From: JAEVLT01 sp044598425
GTDB lineage: Bacteria > Bacillota > Bacilli > Bacillales > Cytobacillaceae
Direction: 5' to 3'
DNA: 64,000 bases
Assembly (NCBI GenBank): GCA_044598425.1
Contig: CP172536.1
Span: forward strand, 558,001 to 622,000
Shown: positions 43,690 to 52,519 of the stretch, in pieces
Position numbering within the stretch: position 1 is the stretch's first letter
How the letters are laid out: every line of letters starts with the position of its first letter
Notes under the pieces: model-generated
Database searches by the model: none
What the model was told of the DNA's origin: nothing
Seen by the model: the letters and a program-made list of their open reading frames with translations, nothing else
Translations under genes and position numbers: made by a program

Positions 43690-43770
43690 AACGAATACAA
43701 CAATTCCGTTGGTTTTGAATGAGCAGAATTCAGCAGAATTGCTCAGAAAAATACCCAGCATTCAATAGAT

Positions 43771-43815
43771 AAACCTTGCCATTCCCATTAATCCAGGAAA
43801 AGCAAGGTTTTTTTA
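43771..43815 (+). terminator. terminator after DUF3147 pair
   Basis: AAACCTTGC/GCAAGGTTT stem (22-base loop) with a T-run on the plus strand. The same stem lies 10 bases past the leuD stop on the other strand and may act in both directions. Confidence 0.7.
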
Positions 43816-43824
43816 GTTGTACTT

Positions 43825-44409
43825 TTATTGGTGTGCCAACTCATACTGCTTAATTTTATCTTCGTAATTCAGAGTTACGCCAATTTCATCCCAGCCGTTG
43901 AGCAACATTTGTTTCGAATACTCCGGGATGTCAAAGGTGACTTTGAATCCTTCCTGATCATACACGATTTGCTCTTCTAGATCAACGGTTAGCGAATATT
44001 GCCCAGATTCAGCCCGTTTAATCAACTGCTGCTTTTGCTCTTCGCTGACTTGAATGGCGAGGATGCCATTTTTCACACAGTTATTTTTAAAAATGTCGGC
44101 AAAGCTCGGAGCGATTATAACTTTGAAGCCATAATCCTGAATCGCCCATGGGGCATGTTCGCGCGAAGAGCCGCAGCCAAAGTTGTCACCGGCAACCATG
44201 ATCGAAGCACCTTGATATTTTTCATCATTTAATGAAAAATCAGTTCGGGGATTTCCGTCCTTATCAAAACGCCAGTTGTAAAAGAGAAATTGGCCAAAGC
44301 CGCTTCGTTCGATGCGCTTTAAAAATTGTTTTGGAATAATTTGGTCTGTATCAATATTCGTCCGGTCTAATGGATAGACAAGACCTGTATGAGTGCGTAA
44401 CGGTTCCAT
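43825..44409 (-). CDS. leuD: 3-isopropylmalate dehydratase small subunit
   Basis: 194 residues, swivel domain of isopropylmalate isomerase that pairs with LeuC (leucine pathway, second step). Conserved substrate-binding blocks are NIDTDQIIPKQFLK, GDNFGCGSSREHAPWAI and IIAPSFADIFKNNC. ATG 44409 lies 11 bases after AGGAGG; the TTG at 44418 is too close. Last gene of the operon, 15 bases after leuC. Confidence 0.95.
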   Translation of the reverse strand: MEPLRTHTGLVYPLDRTNIDTDQIIPKQFLKRIERSGFGQFLFYNWRFDKDGNPRTDFSLNDEKYQGASIMVAGDNFGCGSSREHAPWAIQDYGFKVIIAPSFADIFKNNCVKNGILAIQVSEEQKQQLIKRAESGQYSLTVDLEEQIVYDQEGFKVTFDIPEYSKQMLLNGWDEIGVTLNYEDKIKQYELAHQ

Positions 44410-44424
44410 TGCGATCAATACCTC

Positions 44425-45846
44425 CTAGGAATTAACTACTTGAGAAGAAAATTGGCGGACATCGACAAAATGACCGGCAATTGCCGCAGCTGCTGCCATT
44501 TCCGGACTGACTAGATGCGTACGGGCATCGTTGCCTTGGCGTCCTTCAAAATTACGGTTGGAAGTAGAAGCACAGCGCTCGCCTGCTGGAACGATATCAT
44601 CATTCATGGCCAAACACATGCTGCAGCCGGCATTGCGCCATTCGAAACCAGCTTCTGTAAAAATTACGTCAAGCCCCTCTTTTTCAGCAGCCATTTTCAC
44701 GCTATAAGAGCCGGGAACGACGATGGCTGTTACCGAAGGATTCACTTTTCGGCCGCGGACGATCTCGGCTGCTTTCCTTAAATCGCTTAGTCTTGAATTC
44801 GTGCAAGAGCCAATAAATACATGGTCGATTTTGATGCTGGAAATCGGCTGGCCTGCTTCAAGCCCCATATATTCAAGAGCGCGGCTTATTTCATCTTTAT
44901 CACTTGCTGTTTCAGCTTCATTTGGATTTGGAACGGAAGCGGTGATTGGCAGACACATTCCCGGGTTTGTTCCCCAAGTTACTTGCGGTTCCACTTCTTC
45001 TGCATCGATTTCAACAACAGCATCATAGACGGCGCCCTCATCAGTAGCCAGTGACTTCCACTGCTTGACAGCTTCTTCAAATGCTTCTCCCTGGGGAGCA
45101 AACTTTCTGCCCTTTAAATAGGCAAAAGTCGTTTCATCTGGTGTAATGAGCCCCGCCCTGGCTCCGGCTTCAATCGACATATTGCAGACGGTCATCCGCT
45201 CTTCCATCGATAGCGCACGGATGGCCTCACCAGTGAATTCTATTACATATCCTGTGCCAAATTGCACACCAAATTTGCCGATGATGGCGAGGATTAAGTC
45301 CTTGGCCGTGACACCCGTACCAAGTTTGCCATTGACTTTAACATTTAACGTTTTCGGTTTTGCCTGCCAAAGGGTTTGCGTAGCCAAAACATGTTCGACT
45401 TCACTTGTACCAATGCCGAATGCCAGCGCGCCAAATGCACCATGGGTAGAAGTGTGGCTGTCGCCGCAGACGATTGTTTTACCTGGCTGGGTAAGACCGA
45501 GTTCCGGACCAATAACATGAACAATCCCGTTATCTGGATGGTCGATGTCAGCAAGCGGAATGCCAAATTCTTCACAGTTCTTTTTGAGTGTGTCGATTTG
45601 TGTTTTTGAGATTAAATCCTTGATTACGCTGCGATCGCGGGTTGGTACATTGTGATCCATTGTGGCAAAAGTAAGATCCGGCCGCCGAACTTTTCGGCCG
45701 TTCATTCTTAATCCCTCAAACGCTTGAGGAGAGGTCACTTCATGGACAAGTTGCAGGTCGATATAGAGTAAGTCAGGTTTTCCTTCTTCTTGGTGGACGA
45801 CATGCTGTTCCCAAATTTTTTCGACAATGGTTTTTGGTTTCTGCAT
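44425..45846 (-). CDS. leuC: 3-isopropylmalate dehydratase large subunit
   Basis: 473 residues, aconitase-type enzyme. 4Fe-4S ligands are the cysteine in FIGSCTNSRLSDL and the pair in RNAGCSMCLAMN; also HVIGPELGLTQPGKT and CGDSHTSTHGAFGALAFG. ATG 45846 (MQKPKTIVEK) has GTGAGGA 8 bases before it. Converts 2-isopropylmalate to 3-isopropylmalate with LeuD. Confidence 0.95.
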   Translation of the reverse strand: MQKPKTIVEKIWEQHVVHQEEGKPDLLYIDLQLVHEVTSPQAFEGLRMNGRKVRRPDLTFATMDHNVPTRDRSVIKDLISKTQIDTLKKNCEEFGIPLADIDHPDNGIVHVIGPELGLTQPGKTIVCGDSHTSTHGAFGALAFGIGTSEVEHVLATQTLWQAKPKTLNVKVNGKLGTGVTAKDLILAIIGKFGVQFGTGYVIEFTGEAIRALSMEERMTVCNMSIEAGARAGLITPDETTFAYLKGRKFAPQGEAFEEAVKQWKSLATDEGAVYDAVVEIDAEEVEPQVTWGTNPGMCLPITASVPNPNEAETASDKDEISRALEYMGLEAGQPISSIKIDHVFIGSCTNSRLSDLRKAAEIVRGRKVNPSVTAIVVPGSYSVKMAAEKEGLDVIFTEAGFEWRNAGCSMCLAMNDDIVPAGERCASTSNRNFEGRQGNDARTHLVSPEMAAAAAIAGHFVDVRQFSSQVVNS

Positions 45847-45946
45847 AATTTCATTCCTCACGTTTAAAAATTTTTCTTTTTGAAAAAAGAGAGCAGGGCG
45901 GGCGCACCAAAGATTGCCGGCCTAAGGCTGTAATGTAAAAGGATGC

Positions 45947-47053
45947 TTATACGTAACAGTCCATTATGCACTGGGATGCACGCTGGGATTTAATGTAATC
46001 GACAATCAACTTCGTCATTTCAACTGTGCCAACAAGCTGGCCGTCTTGAACCTGAAGATCGCCTGTATGATAGCCATTATCAAGAATGGCTTGAACTGCA
46101 TCCTCAATCAACCGAGCTTCTTCCTCTAGCTGGAAGGAGTAGCGGAGCATCAGTGCTGCGGATAAAATCATTGCAATCGGATTGGCGATGCCTTTACCGG
46201 CAATATCCGGTGCTGAACCGTGTACAGGTTCATATAGCCCAACACCATCTTCCCGAAGGCTGGCTGAAGGGAGCATGCCAAGTGAGCCGGTTAACACGGA
46301 AGCTTCATCACTTAAAATATCGCCAAATAAGTTTTCGGTTACAATGACATCGAATTGCGAAGGATTGGTGATCAGCTTCATTGCTGCTGCGTCCACTAAA
46401 ACATGGTCTACCACTACATCAGGGTATTGCGATCTTTTTTCTTCGACGACTTCACGCCATAGTTTACTTGATTCAAGCACATTCGCTTTATCGACAGAGG
46501 TGAGATGACAGCGGCGCTGCTGGGCTGCTTGAAATCCTTTGTCTACAATTCTTTCAATCTCTTTGCGCGTGTAGTAGAGAGTGTCTACCACAGCATTTCC
46601 GCCATCCCGTCTCTCACTCGGTGTGCCAAAGTAAAGGCCGCCAGTCAGTTCGCGGACAATGAGAAGATCGCTGCCGCTAACAATTTCCGCTTTTAAAGGG
46701 GAAGCGTGAAGCAAATTTTTAAAACCTTTTATCGGCCGTAAGTTTGCGAACAAATCGAGCGCTTTGCGAATGCCTAACAAGCCGCGTTCCGGGCGTAAAT
46801 GGGAAGGATTTTGATCCCATTTCGGTCCACCGACGGCGCCGAGCAAAACCGCATCTGCTTTTTTGCATGCTTCTACGGTTGACTCGGGAAGGGGAGTGCC
46901 ATACTGGTCAATGGCTGCCCCGCCAATTTCGTGTGTTTCAAAAGAAAACGAATGTTGAAATTCCTCAGCAATGGCATCAAGTACTTCTTTTGCTGATTGA
47001 ATAACTTCTCTGCCGATGCCGTCTCCTGGAAGTAAAACAACTTGTTTTTCCAT
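45947..47053 (-). CDS. leuB: 3-isopropylmalate dehydrogenase
   Basis: 368 residues, NAD-dependent beta-decarboxylating dehydrogenase. Features are LLPGDGIGREVI, GGPKWDQNPSHLRPERGLL, the substrate tyrosine in DTLYYTRKEIERI, and EPVHGSAPDIAGKGIANP. The C-terminus is slightly unusual (SQCIMDCYV). A 190-base gap carrying a 21-bp repeat array separates it from leuA upstream, although both are in one operon. Confidence 0.95.
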   Translation of the reverse strand: MEKQVVLLPGDGIGREVIQSAKEVLDAIAEEFQHSFSFETHEIGGAAIDQYGTPLPESTVEACKKADAVLLGAVGGPKWDQNPSHLRPERGLLGIRKALDLFANLRPIKGFKNLLHASPLKAEIVSGSDLLIVRELTGGLYFGTPSERRDGGNAVVDTLYYTRKEIERIVDKGFQAAQQRRCHLTSVDKANVLESSKLWREVVEEKRSQYPDVVVDHVLVDAAAMKLITNPSQFDVIVTENLFGDILSDEASVLTGSLGMLPSASLREDGVGLYEPVHGSAPDIAGKGIANPIAMILSAALMLRYSFQLEEEARLIEDAVQAILDNGYHTGDLQVQDGQLVGTVEMTKLIVDYIKSQRASQCIMDCYV

Positions 47054-47111
47054 ATTGACTTTGGCCTCCTTTAAAAATGGATGTAGCTGAATGGCTTTAT
47101 CTATGAATAAT

Positions 47112-47228
47112 ATCCGTATAAGGGAGCCGCGAATATCCGTGTAAAAGAGCGATATATCCGTGGGAATACCCTTTTATCCGTGTAAAAGAACGATATATCC
47201 GCGAAAATGGACCATTATCCGCGGATAT
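47112..47228. repeat. 21-bp-period degenerate array inside the leu operon
   Basis: ATCCG(T/C)(G/A) cores start at 47112, 47135, 47156, 47176, 47197 and 47217 (spacing 23, 21, 20, 21, 20). Several are followed by TAAAAGA(G/A)CGATAT. It ends with the palindrome ATCCGCGGAT. It lies between leuA and leuB and has no terminator T-run. Confidence 0.85.
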
Positions 47229-47246
47229 CTCCTAAGAAGCTGTTCG

Positions 47247-48791
47247 TTATGTCAAAGCTGTTTCTTGAGCTACGATTTTTTGATTGAAAAATACGCGGTT
47301 GACTGCGTTTAGAAAGGCCTTGGCTGAGGCTTCCAGTACATCCTGTGCAGAAGCGCGGCCGCGGACAGGCGTTCCGTTGACCGTCATTTTCACATGCGCT
47401 TCGGCAAGTGCGTCCCGACCTTGACCAATCGAGTTTAATTGAAAATCTGTCAGGTGAATTTCTTCTTTTACCAATGCTTCTAACGTGTTGCAAAGGGCTT
47501 CGACACTGCCTTGCCCTGTCCGCGCTGTTTCAACACGGATGCCTTCCGGAGTCGTCAGTGCAACGGTTGCCGTTGGTAAATTAGCAGAACCATATTGGAC
47601 TTGAAAGGCCAAAAGTTCATATTTTTTCACATCAACGACTGATGTTTGCACATCGGTTAAAATGGCGAATAAATCTTCATCGGTTACTTCTTTTTTGCGG
47701 TCGGTTAATTGCTTAAAGGTAATAAAAGCTTCCATTAATTTTTCAGCAGATAGCTGAAATCCCATTTGTTCAATTTTATCTTTAAAAGCATGGCGGCCGG
47801 AATGCTTGCCAAGCACTAGGCTGTTTGATTTTACCCCGACAAGTTCCGGAGTGATAATTTCGTAGGTGGAGGCATGTTTTAAAACGCCATCTTGATGAAT
47901 TCCCGACTCATGAGCAAAAGCATTTTTTCCAATGATGGCTTTGTTGGGTGCTATTGCCATGCCAGTAAAGCGGCTGACGAGGTCACTTGTGCGCTTGATC
48001 TCATTCAGGACAAGATTGGTTGTGTATGGGTATTTGTCTTTGCGGATGTTTAAAGCAACGGCAATTTCTTCAAGGGAAGCGTTGCCAGCACGTTCCCCAA
48101 TCCCATTGATTGTTCCTTCGACCTGGGTCGCGCCGTTTTGAATCGCTGCAAGTGAGTTGGCGACAGCCATCCCTAAATCATCATGGCAATGGGCAGACAA
48201 AATCACCTTGTCGATGTTTGGCACATTTTCCTTCACATAGCGGAAAATTCTTCCGTATTCTTCGGGTGTAGCATAGCCGACCGTATCAGGCAAATTGATG
48301 ACGGTTGCGCCGGCATCAATGACCTTTTCAATGATTTTAACGAGAAAATCAAGATCCGACCGTGAAGCATCTTCAGCAGACCACTCAAGCTGAGGAAATT
48401 TTTTTCTGGCATAAGAAACCATCTCGACCGCTAAATCCATTACTTCTTCAGGTGTTTTATTCAGCTTGTATTTCATATGGATGGGGGAGGTGGCGAGAAA
48501 CAAGTGAAGACTTGGTTCTTCAGCCTCCTTTAAAGCATCCCAGGAAATATCGATATCTGCTTTCGTTGCGCGGGCAAGGCCGGTGACCGAAGCATTTTTT
48601 ATCGTCCGGGCAATGGCTCTTACCGATTCAAAATCCCCTTGGGAGGAAGCCGGGAAACCGGCCTCCATAATGTCCACGCCAAAACGCTCTAGCTGTTTGG
48701 CAATCTCGATTTTTTCGAGCTGATTTAAATTCACACCCGGAGATTGCTCGCCATCGCGCAACGTTGTGTCAAAGACGTTAACGTGAACCAT
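47247..48791 (-). CDS. leuA: 2-isopropylmalate synthase
   Basis: 514 residues, first committed enzyme of leucine synthesis (2-oxoisovalerate plus acetyl-CoA). The N-terminal TIM barrel has DTTLRDGEQSPGV, LSAHCHDDLGMAVANS and the metal-binding HESGIHQDG. The C-terminal LeuA allosteric domain (about 390-510) binds leucine for feedback inhibition. Its start overlaps the end of ilvC by 14 bases. Confidence 0.96.
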   Translation of the reverse strand: MVHVNVFDTTLRDGEQSPGVNLNQLEKIEIAKQLERFGVDIMEAGFPASSQGDFESVRAIARTIKNASVTGLARATKADIDISWDALKEAEEPSLHLFLATSPIHMKYKLNKTPEEVMDLAVEMVSYARKKFPQLEWSAEDASRSDLDFLVKIIEKVIDAGATVINLPDTVGYATPEEYGRIFRYVKENVPNIDKVILSAHCHDDLGMAVANSLAAIQNGATQVEGTINGIGERAGNASLEEIAVALNIRKDKYPYTTNLVLNEIKRTSDLVSRFTGMAIAPNKAIIGKNAFAHESGIHQDGVLKHASTYEIITPELVGVKSNSLVLGKHSGRHAFKDKIEQMGFQLSAEKLMEAFITFKQLTDRKKEVTDEDLFAILTDVQTSVVDVKKYELLAFQVQYGSANLPTATVALTTPEGIRVETARTGQGSVEALCNTLEALVKEEIHLTDFQLNSIGQGRDALAEAHVKMTVNGTPVRGRASAQDVLEASAKAFLNAVNRVFFNQKIVAQETALT

Positions 48792-49806
48792 TCGCCACCA
48801 CTTCCTTTTTTGTCACTGATTGTTTAATGAATGGCATTAATGCACGCAATTCACGGCCGACCACTTCAATCTGATGCTTGTTTTCACTACGGTTGATCGC
48901 ATTAAATTGCGGACGATTTACTTGGTTTTCCGCGATCCAGCCTTTAGCGAATACACCTGTTTGAATGTCTTTCAATACTTCTTTCATGCGAGCCTTTGTT
49001 TCTTCCGTGACAACGCGCGGGCCTGAAACGAAATCTCCCCATTGAGCCGTATCGGAAATCGAATAGCGCATATTCTCAAGACCGCCTTCATAAATAAGGT
49101 CGACAATTAATTTCATTTCATGGAGGCATTCAAAATAGGCAACTTCCGGCTGGTAGCCTGCTTCAACCAATGTTTCAAATCCGGCTTTAATTAAACTGGT
49201 CAGTCCACCACACAATACAGCCTGCTCACCGAAGAGATCTGTTTCGGTTTCCTCCTGGAAGGTTGTTTCAAGGATTCCGGCACGACCGGCGCCAATTCCT
49301 TTTGCATAAGCCAAGGCAACATCTTTTGCTTTACCGGTATAGTCCTGGTAGATTCCGTATAAAGCGGGAACTCCGCCGCCTTCGGTATAAGTCCGGCGAA
49401 CAAGATGTCCTGGTCCTTTTGGTGCAACAAGGAAGACATCCACATCTGCTGGCGGGACGATTTGCGTAAAATGAATATTGAAACCATGGGCAAAAACAAG
49501 CGCATTGCCAGGCTGAAGGTTTTCTTTAATGCTTTCTTCATAAACCTTTGGCTGCTGCTCATCTGGAAGAAGAACAACAACTACATCGGCAGCTGCCGTT
49601 GCTTCAGCGACAGAACGAACTTCTACACCATCTTCCACTGCTTTATTCCATGATCTTCCTTCTCTTAAGCCAACAACCACATCAAATCCGCTTTCTTTTA
49701 AATTGAGGGCATGGGCATGACCTTGTGAGCCGTAGCCAATGATTGCGATTTTCTTTCCATTTAAAACCTCTGCTTGAATATCACTGTTATAAAGTACTTT
49801 TGCCAT
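48778..49806 (-). CDS. ilvC: ketol-acid reductoisomerase
   Basis: 342 residues, class I enzyme with NADPH-binding GYGSQGHAHALNLKESG and the helical KARI domain. It contains ETDLFGEQAVLCGG (metal ligands D and E) and GGLENMRYSISDTAQWG. Converts acetolactate or acetohydroxybutyrate to dihydroxy acids in the valine/isoleucine pathway. ATG 49806, 25 bases after ilvH. Confidence 0.96.
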   Translation of the reverse strand: MAKVLYNSDIQAEVLNGKKIAIIGYGSQGHAHALNLKESGFDVVVGLREGRSWNKAVEDGVEVRSVAEATAAADVVVVLLPDEQQPKVYEESIKENLQPGNALVFAHGFNIHFTQIVPPADVDVFLVAPKGPGHLVRRTYTEGGGVPALYGIYQDYTGKAKDVALAYAKGIGAGRAGILETTFQEETETDLFGEQAVLCGGLTSLIKAGFETLVEAGYQPEVAYFECLHEMKLIVDLIYEGGLENMRYSISDTAQWGDFVSGPRVVTEETKARMKEVLKDIQTGVFAKGWIAENQVNRPQFNAINRSENKHQIEVVGRELRALMPFIKQSVTKKEVVANGSR

Positions 49807-49831
49807 TACTGATCATCCTTTCGAATATGGT

Positions 49832-50353
49832 TTATTTTATTTGTGAATAGGAGGGTAACTCTGAAATTTGTGGCTGCTGCCCTCGAAGGAAGGCAGTTAA
49901 GCCAGTTCTGGCCAATTCTTTTATCCCGTATGGACGGAGCAGCTCAATCAATGCATCGATTTTATCCGGCTTTCCTGTTACTTGGACAGCTAAACTATCG
50001 CGGCTGACATCAATAATTGTCGCGCGGAAAGGTTCGATGATTCCATTGATTTCGCTGCGAAGCTGGCCGGAACTTGATACCTTAATGAGCGCCAGCTCCC
50101 TTGCCACAATGGCTTTATCTGTAATATCGGAAACTTTTAATACATCAATTTGTTTATTGAGCTGTTTGGTTACTTGTTCCAGTTTTTGCTCATCTTCGAC
50201 TTCAACGACAAGTGTCATCTTTGAGATGCCTTCGATTTCGGTTGGGCCGACGGAGATGCTCTCAATATTAAATTGGCGTCTCAGCAATAAGCCTGTAACT
50301 CGATTTAAGACACCGCTTCTGTCTTGAACTGTTGCTGTTATAATCCTTTTCAT
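49832..50353 (-). CDS. ilvH: acetolactate synthase regulatory subunit
   Basis: 173 residues from ATG 50353 (MKRIITATVQDRSG), overlapping the ilvB stop by four bases. N-terminal ACT domain (GVLNRVTGLLLRRQFNIESI), which binds valine for feedback control, and C-terminal ALS_ss domain (VTGKPDKIDALIELLRPYGI). An upstream frame extension lies inside ilvB and is not used. Confidence 0.95.
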   Translation of the reverse strand: MKRIITATVQDRSGVLNRVTGLLLRRQFNIESISVGPTEIEGISKMTLVVEVEDEQKLEQVTKQLNKQIDVLKVSDITDKAIVARELALIKVSSSGQLRSEINGIIEPFRATIIDVSRDSLAVQVTGKPDKIDALIELLRPYGIKELARTGLTAFLRGQQPQISELPSYSQIK

Positions 50354-52074
50354 GGTTTCACCCCAATCATTTCGTGCAGCCCTTTTCCAGGTGCGATCAT
50401 TGGATACACTTTTTCTTGCGGAAGAACGCGGCAATCCACTAAAACAGGTCCTTCGTAGGAAAAAATGTCTGGAAGTGTTGTTATGAGATCTTCCTTATTG
50501 TCAATTTTCACACCGCGAATTTGGTAGCTTTCAGCAAGTTTCACAAAGTCTGGCTGCGAGCAAAGGATGGACTCAGAATATCGCTTTTCATAAAATTCTT
50601 CTTGCCATTGGCGAACCATTCCAAGCGAGCCGTTATTGACAATAATAATTTTGATTGGCATATTTCTTTCCTGAATGACGGATAGTTCCTGGATTGTCAT
50701 TTGAAATCCAGCATCACCGACAATGGAAACAACGGTTTTTTCTGGAGCGGCAAATTGGGCGCCAATTGCAGCAGGGAAACCAAAGCCCATCGTTCCCAGT
50801 CCGCCTGATGTGACCCAGCGATTCGGCTCGATGAATGAGTAGTATTGGGCAGCCCACATCTGATGCTGACCTACATCTGTTGTCACAATCGCTTCACCGT
50901 TTGTCACTTTGTGAATCGCTTGAATGAGCCATTGCGGTGAAATGCCATCTTGATTATTTTTATACCAAAGTGGGTACTGTTCTTTATAATGTTTTAATGT
51001 CTCTAACCACTCATGGTGTTTAGGCGATTCTGGCGCCTGATGTAGCAAACTGGTTAATGCTTCTTTCGCATCGGACACAATCGGAATCTGGGTCGGTACG
51101 TTTTTACCAATTTCTGCCGGATCGATATCAATATGGGCGACTTTAGCATTTCGAGCAAAATGCTTTAAATTTCCAGTTAATCGATCATCAAAGCGAGCAC
51201 CGATATTAATCATCAGGTCGCATTCATATAAAGCCATATTTGCTGCATACGTTCCGTGCATTCCGCCCATTCCTAGGGAAAGGGGGTGGTTGCCCGGGAA
51301 ACTGCCTAAACCAAGGAGGGTTGTGACAACCGGCAATTGGTGTACTTCGGCAAATGTGGTCAATTCGCCTGATGCTTTACCATGCAGTACACCTGCACCC
51401 GCAAGGATGACTGGTTTTTTTGCTTTGGAAAGGGCATCGGCCAATTTCTTAATTTGCAAAGGATTTGGCTTAATGGTTGGCTGATATCCAGGAAGCTGAA
51501 AGCTGCTATCGCTTCGTTCTTCACGCAGTTCTCCAGCTGAAATATCTTTCGGAATATCAACCAGGACTGGACCTGGCCGTCCTGTAGAAGCTATATGAAA
51601 GGCTTCCTTTATAATGCGCGGCAAGTCGCTGATCGATTGTACCTGGTAGTTATGCTTTGTAATCGGTGTGGTAATGCCGATAATATCCGCTTCCTGAAAG
51701 GCATCGGATCCGATTACATTCCGTCCAACCTGACCGGTAAAAATGACGAGCGGCAGGGAGTCCATCATGGCATCGGTGATTCCGGTAACAAGGTTTGTAG
51801 CCCCTGGCCCAGAAGTAGCAATAACAACCCCTGGCTTCCCAGTGATGCGGGCATATCCTTCAGCCGCATGGATTGATCCTTGTTCATGGCGGAAGAGGAC
51901 GTGTTTAATCGATCCTTTTGCGCGATAAATAGAGTCATAGATTGGCAGGACGGCTCCGCCAGGATACCCAAATAAGATCTCGACACCTTCTTCAACCAAT
52001 AATTCAATTAGAAGATCTGCTCCTGTTTTTACGGTTGGACTGGTTTCGACTTCCTGCTTTGCTTCTACCTTCAC
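50350..52074 (-). CDS. ilvB: acetolactate synthase catalytic subunit
   Basis: 574 residues, ThDP/FAD-dependent. Catalytic glutamate in LFRHEQGSIHAAEGYAR, FAD domain in the middle, and the ThDP-binding stretch GDAGFQMTIQELS ... NNGSLGMVRQWQ. It starts at GTG 52074, with TAGGAGGGATC upstream. First gene after the T-box leader. Confidence 0.96.
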   Translation of the reverse strand: MKVEAKQEVETSPTVKTGADLLIELLVEEGVEILFGYPGGAVLPIYDSIYRAKGSIKHVLFRHEQGSIHAAEGYARITGKPGVVIATSGPGATNLVTGITDAMMDSLPLVIFTGQVGRNVIGSDAFQEADIIGITTPITKHNYQVQSISDLPRIIKEAFHIASTGRPGPVLVDIPKDISAGELREERSDSSFQLPGYQPTIKPNPLQIKKLADALSKAKKPVILAGAGVLHGKASGELTTFAEVHQLPVVTTLLGLGSFPGNHPLSLGMGGMHGTYAANMALYECDLMINIGARFDDRLTGNLKHFARNAKVAHIDIDPAEIGKNVPTQIPIVSDAKEALTSLLHQAPESPKHHEWLETLKHYKEQYPLWYKNNQDGISPQWLIQAIHKVTNGEAIVTTDVGQHQMWAAQYYSFIEPNRWVTSGGLGTMGFGFPAAIGAQFAAPEKTVVSIVGDAGFQMTIQELSVIQERNMPIKIIIVNNGSLGMVRQWQEEFYEKRYSESILCSQPDFVKLAESYQIRGVKIDNKEDLITTLPDIFSYEGPVLVDCRVLPQEKVYPMIAPGKGLHEMIGVKP

Positions 52075-52177
52075 GTTCGTGATCCCTCCTAGTTAATTTG
52101 AATATTTAAAAAACTCAGCGTACAGCTGTGCTTTATAAAACAGGTTCGGAAAATTCGTGTCTTCCCTTTAGGAAAGA

Positions 52178-52505
52178 ATAAAAAAAGACCTTTTCCGACC
52201 CGAATAGACTGCCAACACGTCAATTAGCAGAATAAACGGGGAGAAAAGGCCTTGCTTTTCACGGTACCACCCGATTTCACAGCATCCTCACGAATACTGC
52301 CTTATGAAGCGAAATTTTTAGTGAAACAAAAAGTCGCTTCTTTTGGTAACAGGTGCCGATTCGTACACCTGATTGAGCCTACTGAAGAAGAATACCGTTC
52401 AGCCCAACACTCAGGGAGGATGTCAGAAAGGTTGTATTTCCGGGCTTCCAGCAACCCCGGCTCTCTGTAAATACAAGTATCCATTCCTTTATTCCCGTCA
52501 TCGCT
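52178..52505 (-). ncRNA. T-box leader of the ilvB-leuD segment
   Basis: Minus-strand leader between ilvD and ilvB. The T-box GGTGGTACCGTG is at 52260-52271. The Stem I distal element (AGAGAGCCGG, then GGTTGCTGG) is at 52440-52467. A terminator helix ending in a T-run (GGCCTTTTC pairing with GGAAAAGGTC) lies at 52178-52253. Candidate specifier triplets next to each other are CTC (Leu, 52416-52418) and ATC (Ile, 52419-52421). Uncharged tRNA pairing would let transcription continue into ilvB and beyond. It is placed inside the operon, so ilvE and ilvD escape its control. Confidence 0.9.
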
Positions 52506-52519
52506 TTTTTTTATTTACT

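Noticed and set aside
44515..48586. Many plus-strand ORFs opposite leuA-leuC
   Set aside because: These are antisense shadows of well-identified biosynthetic genes.
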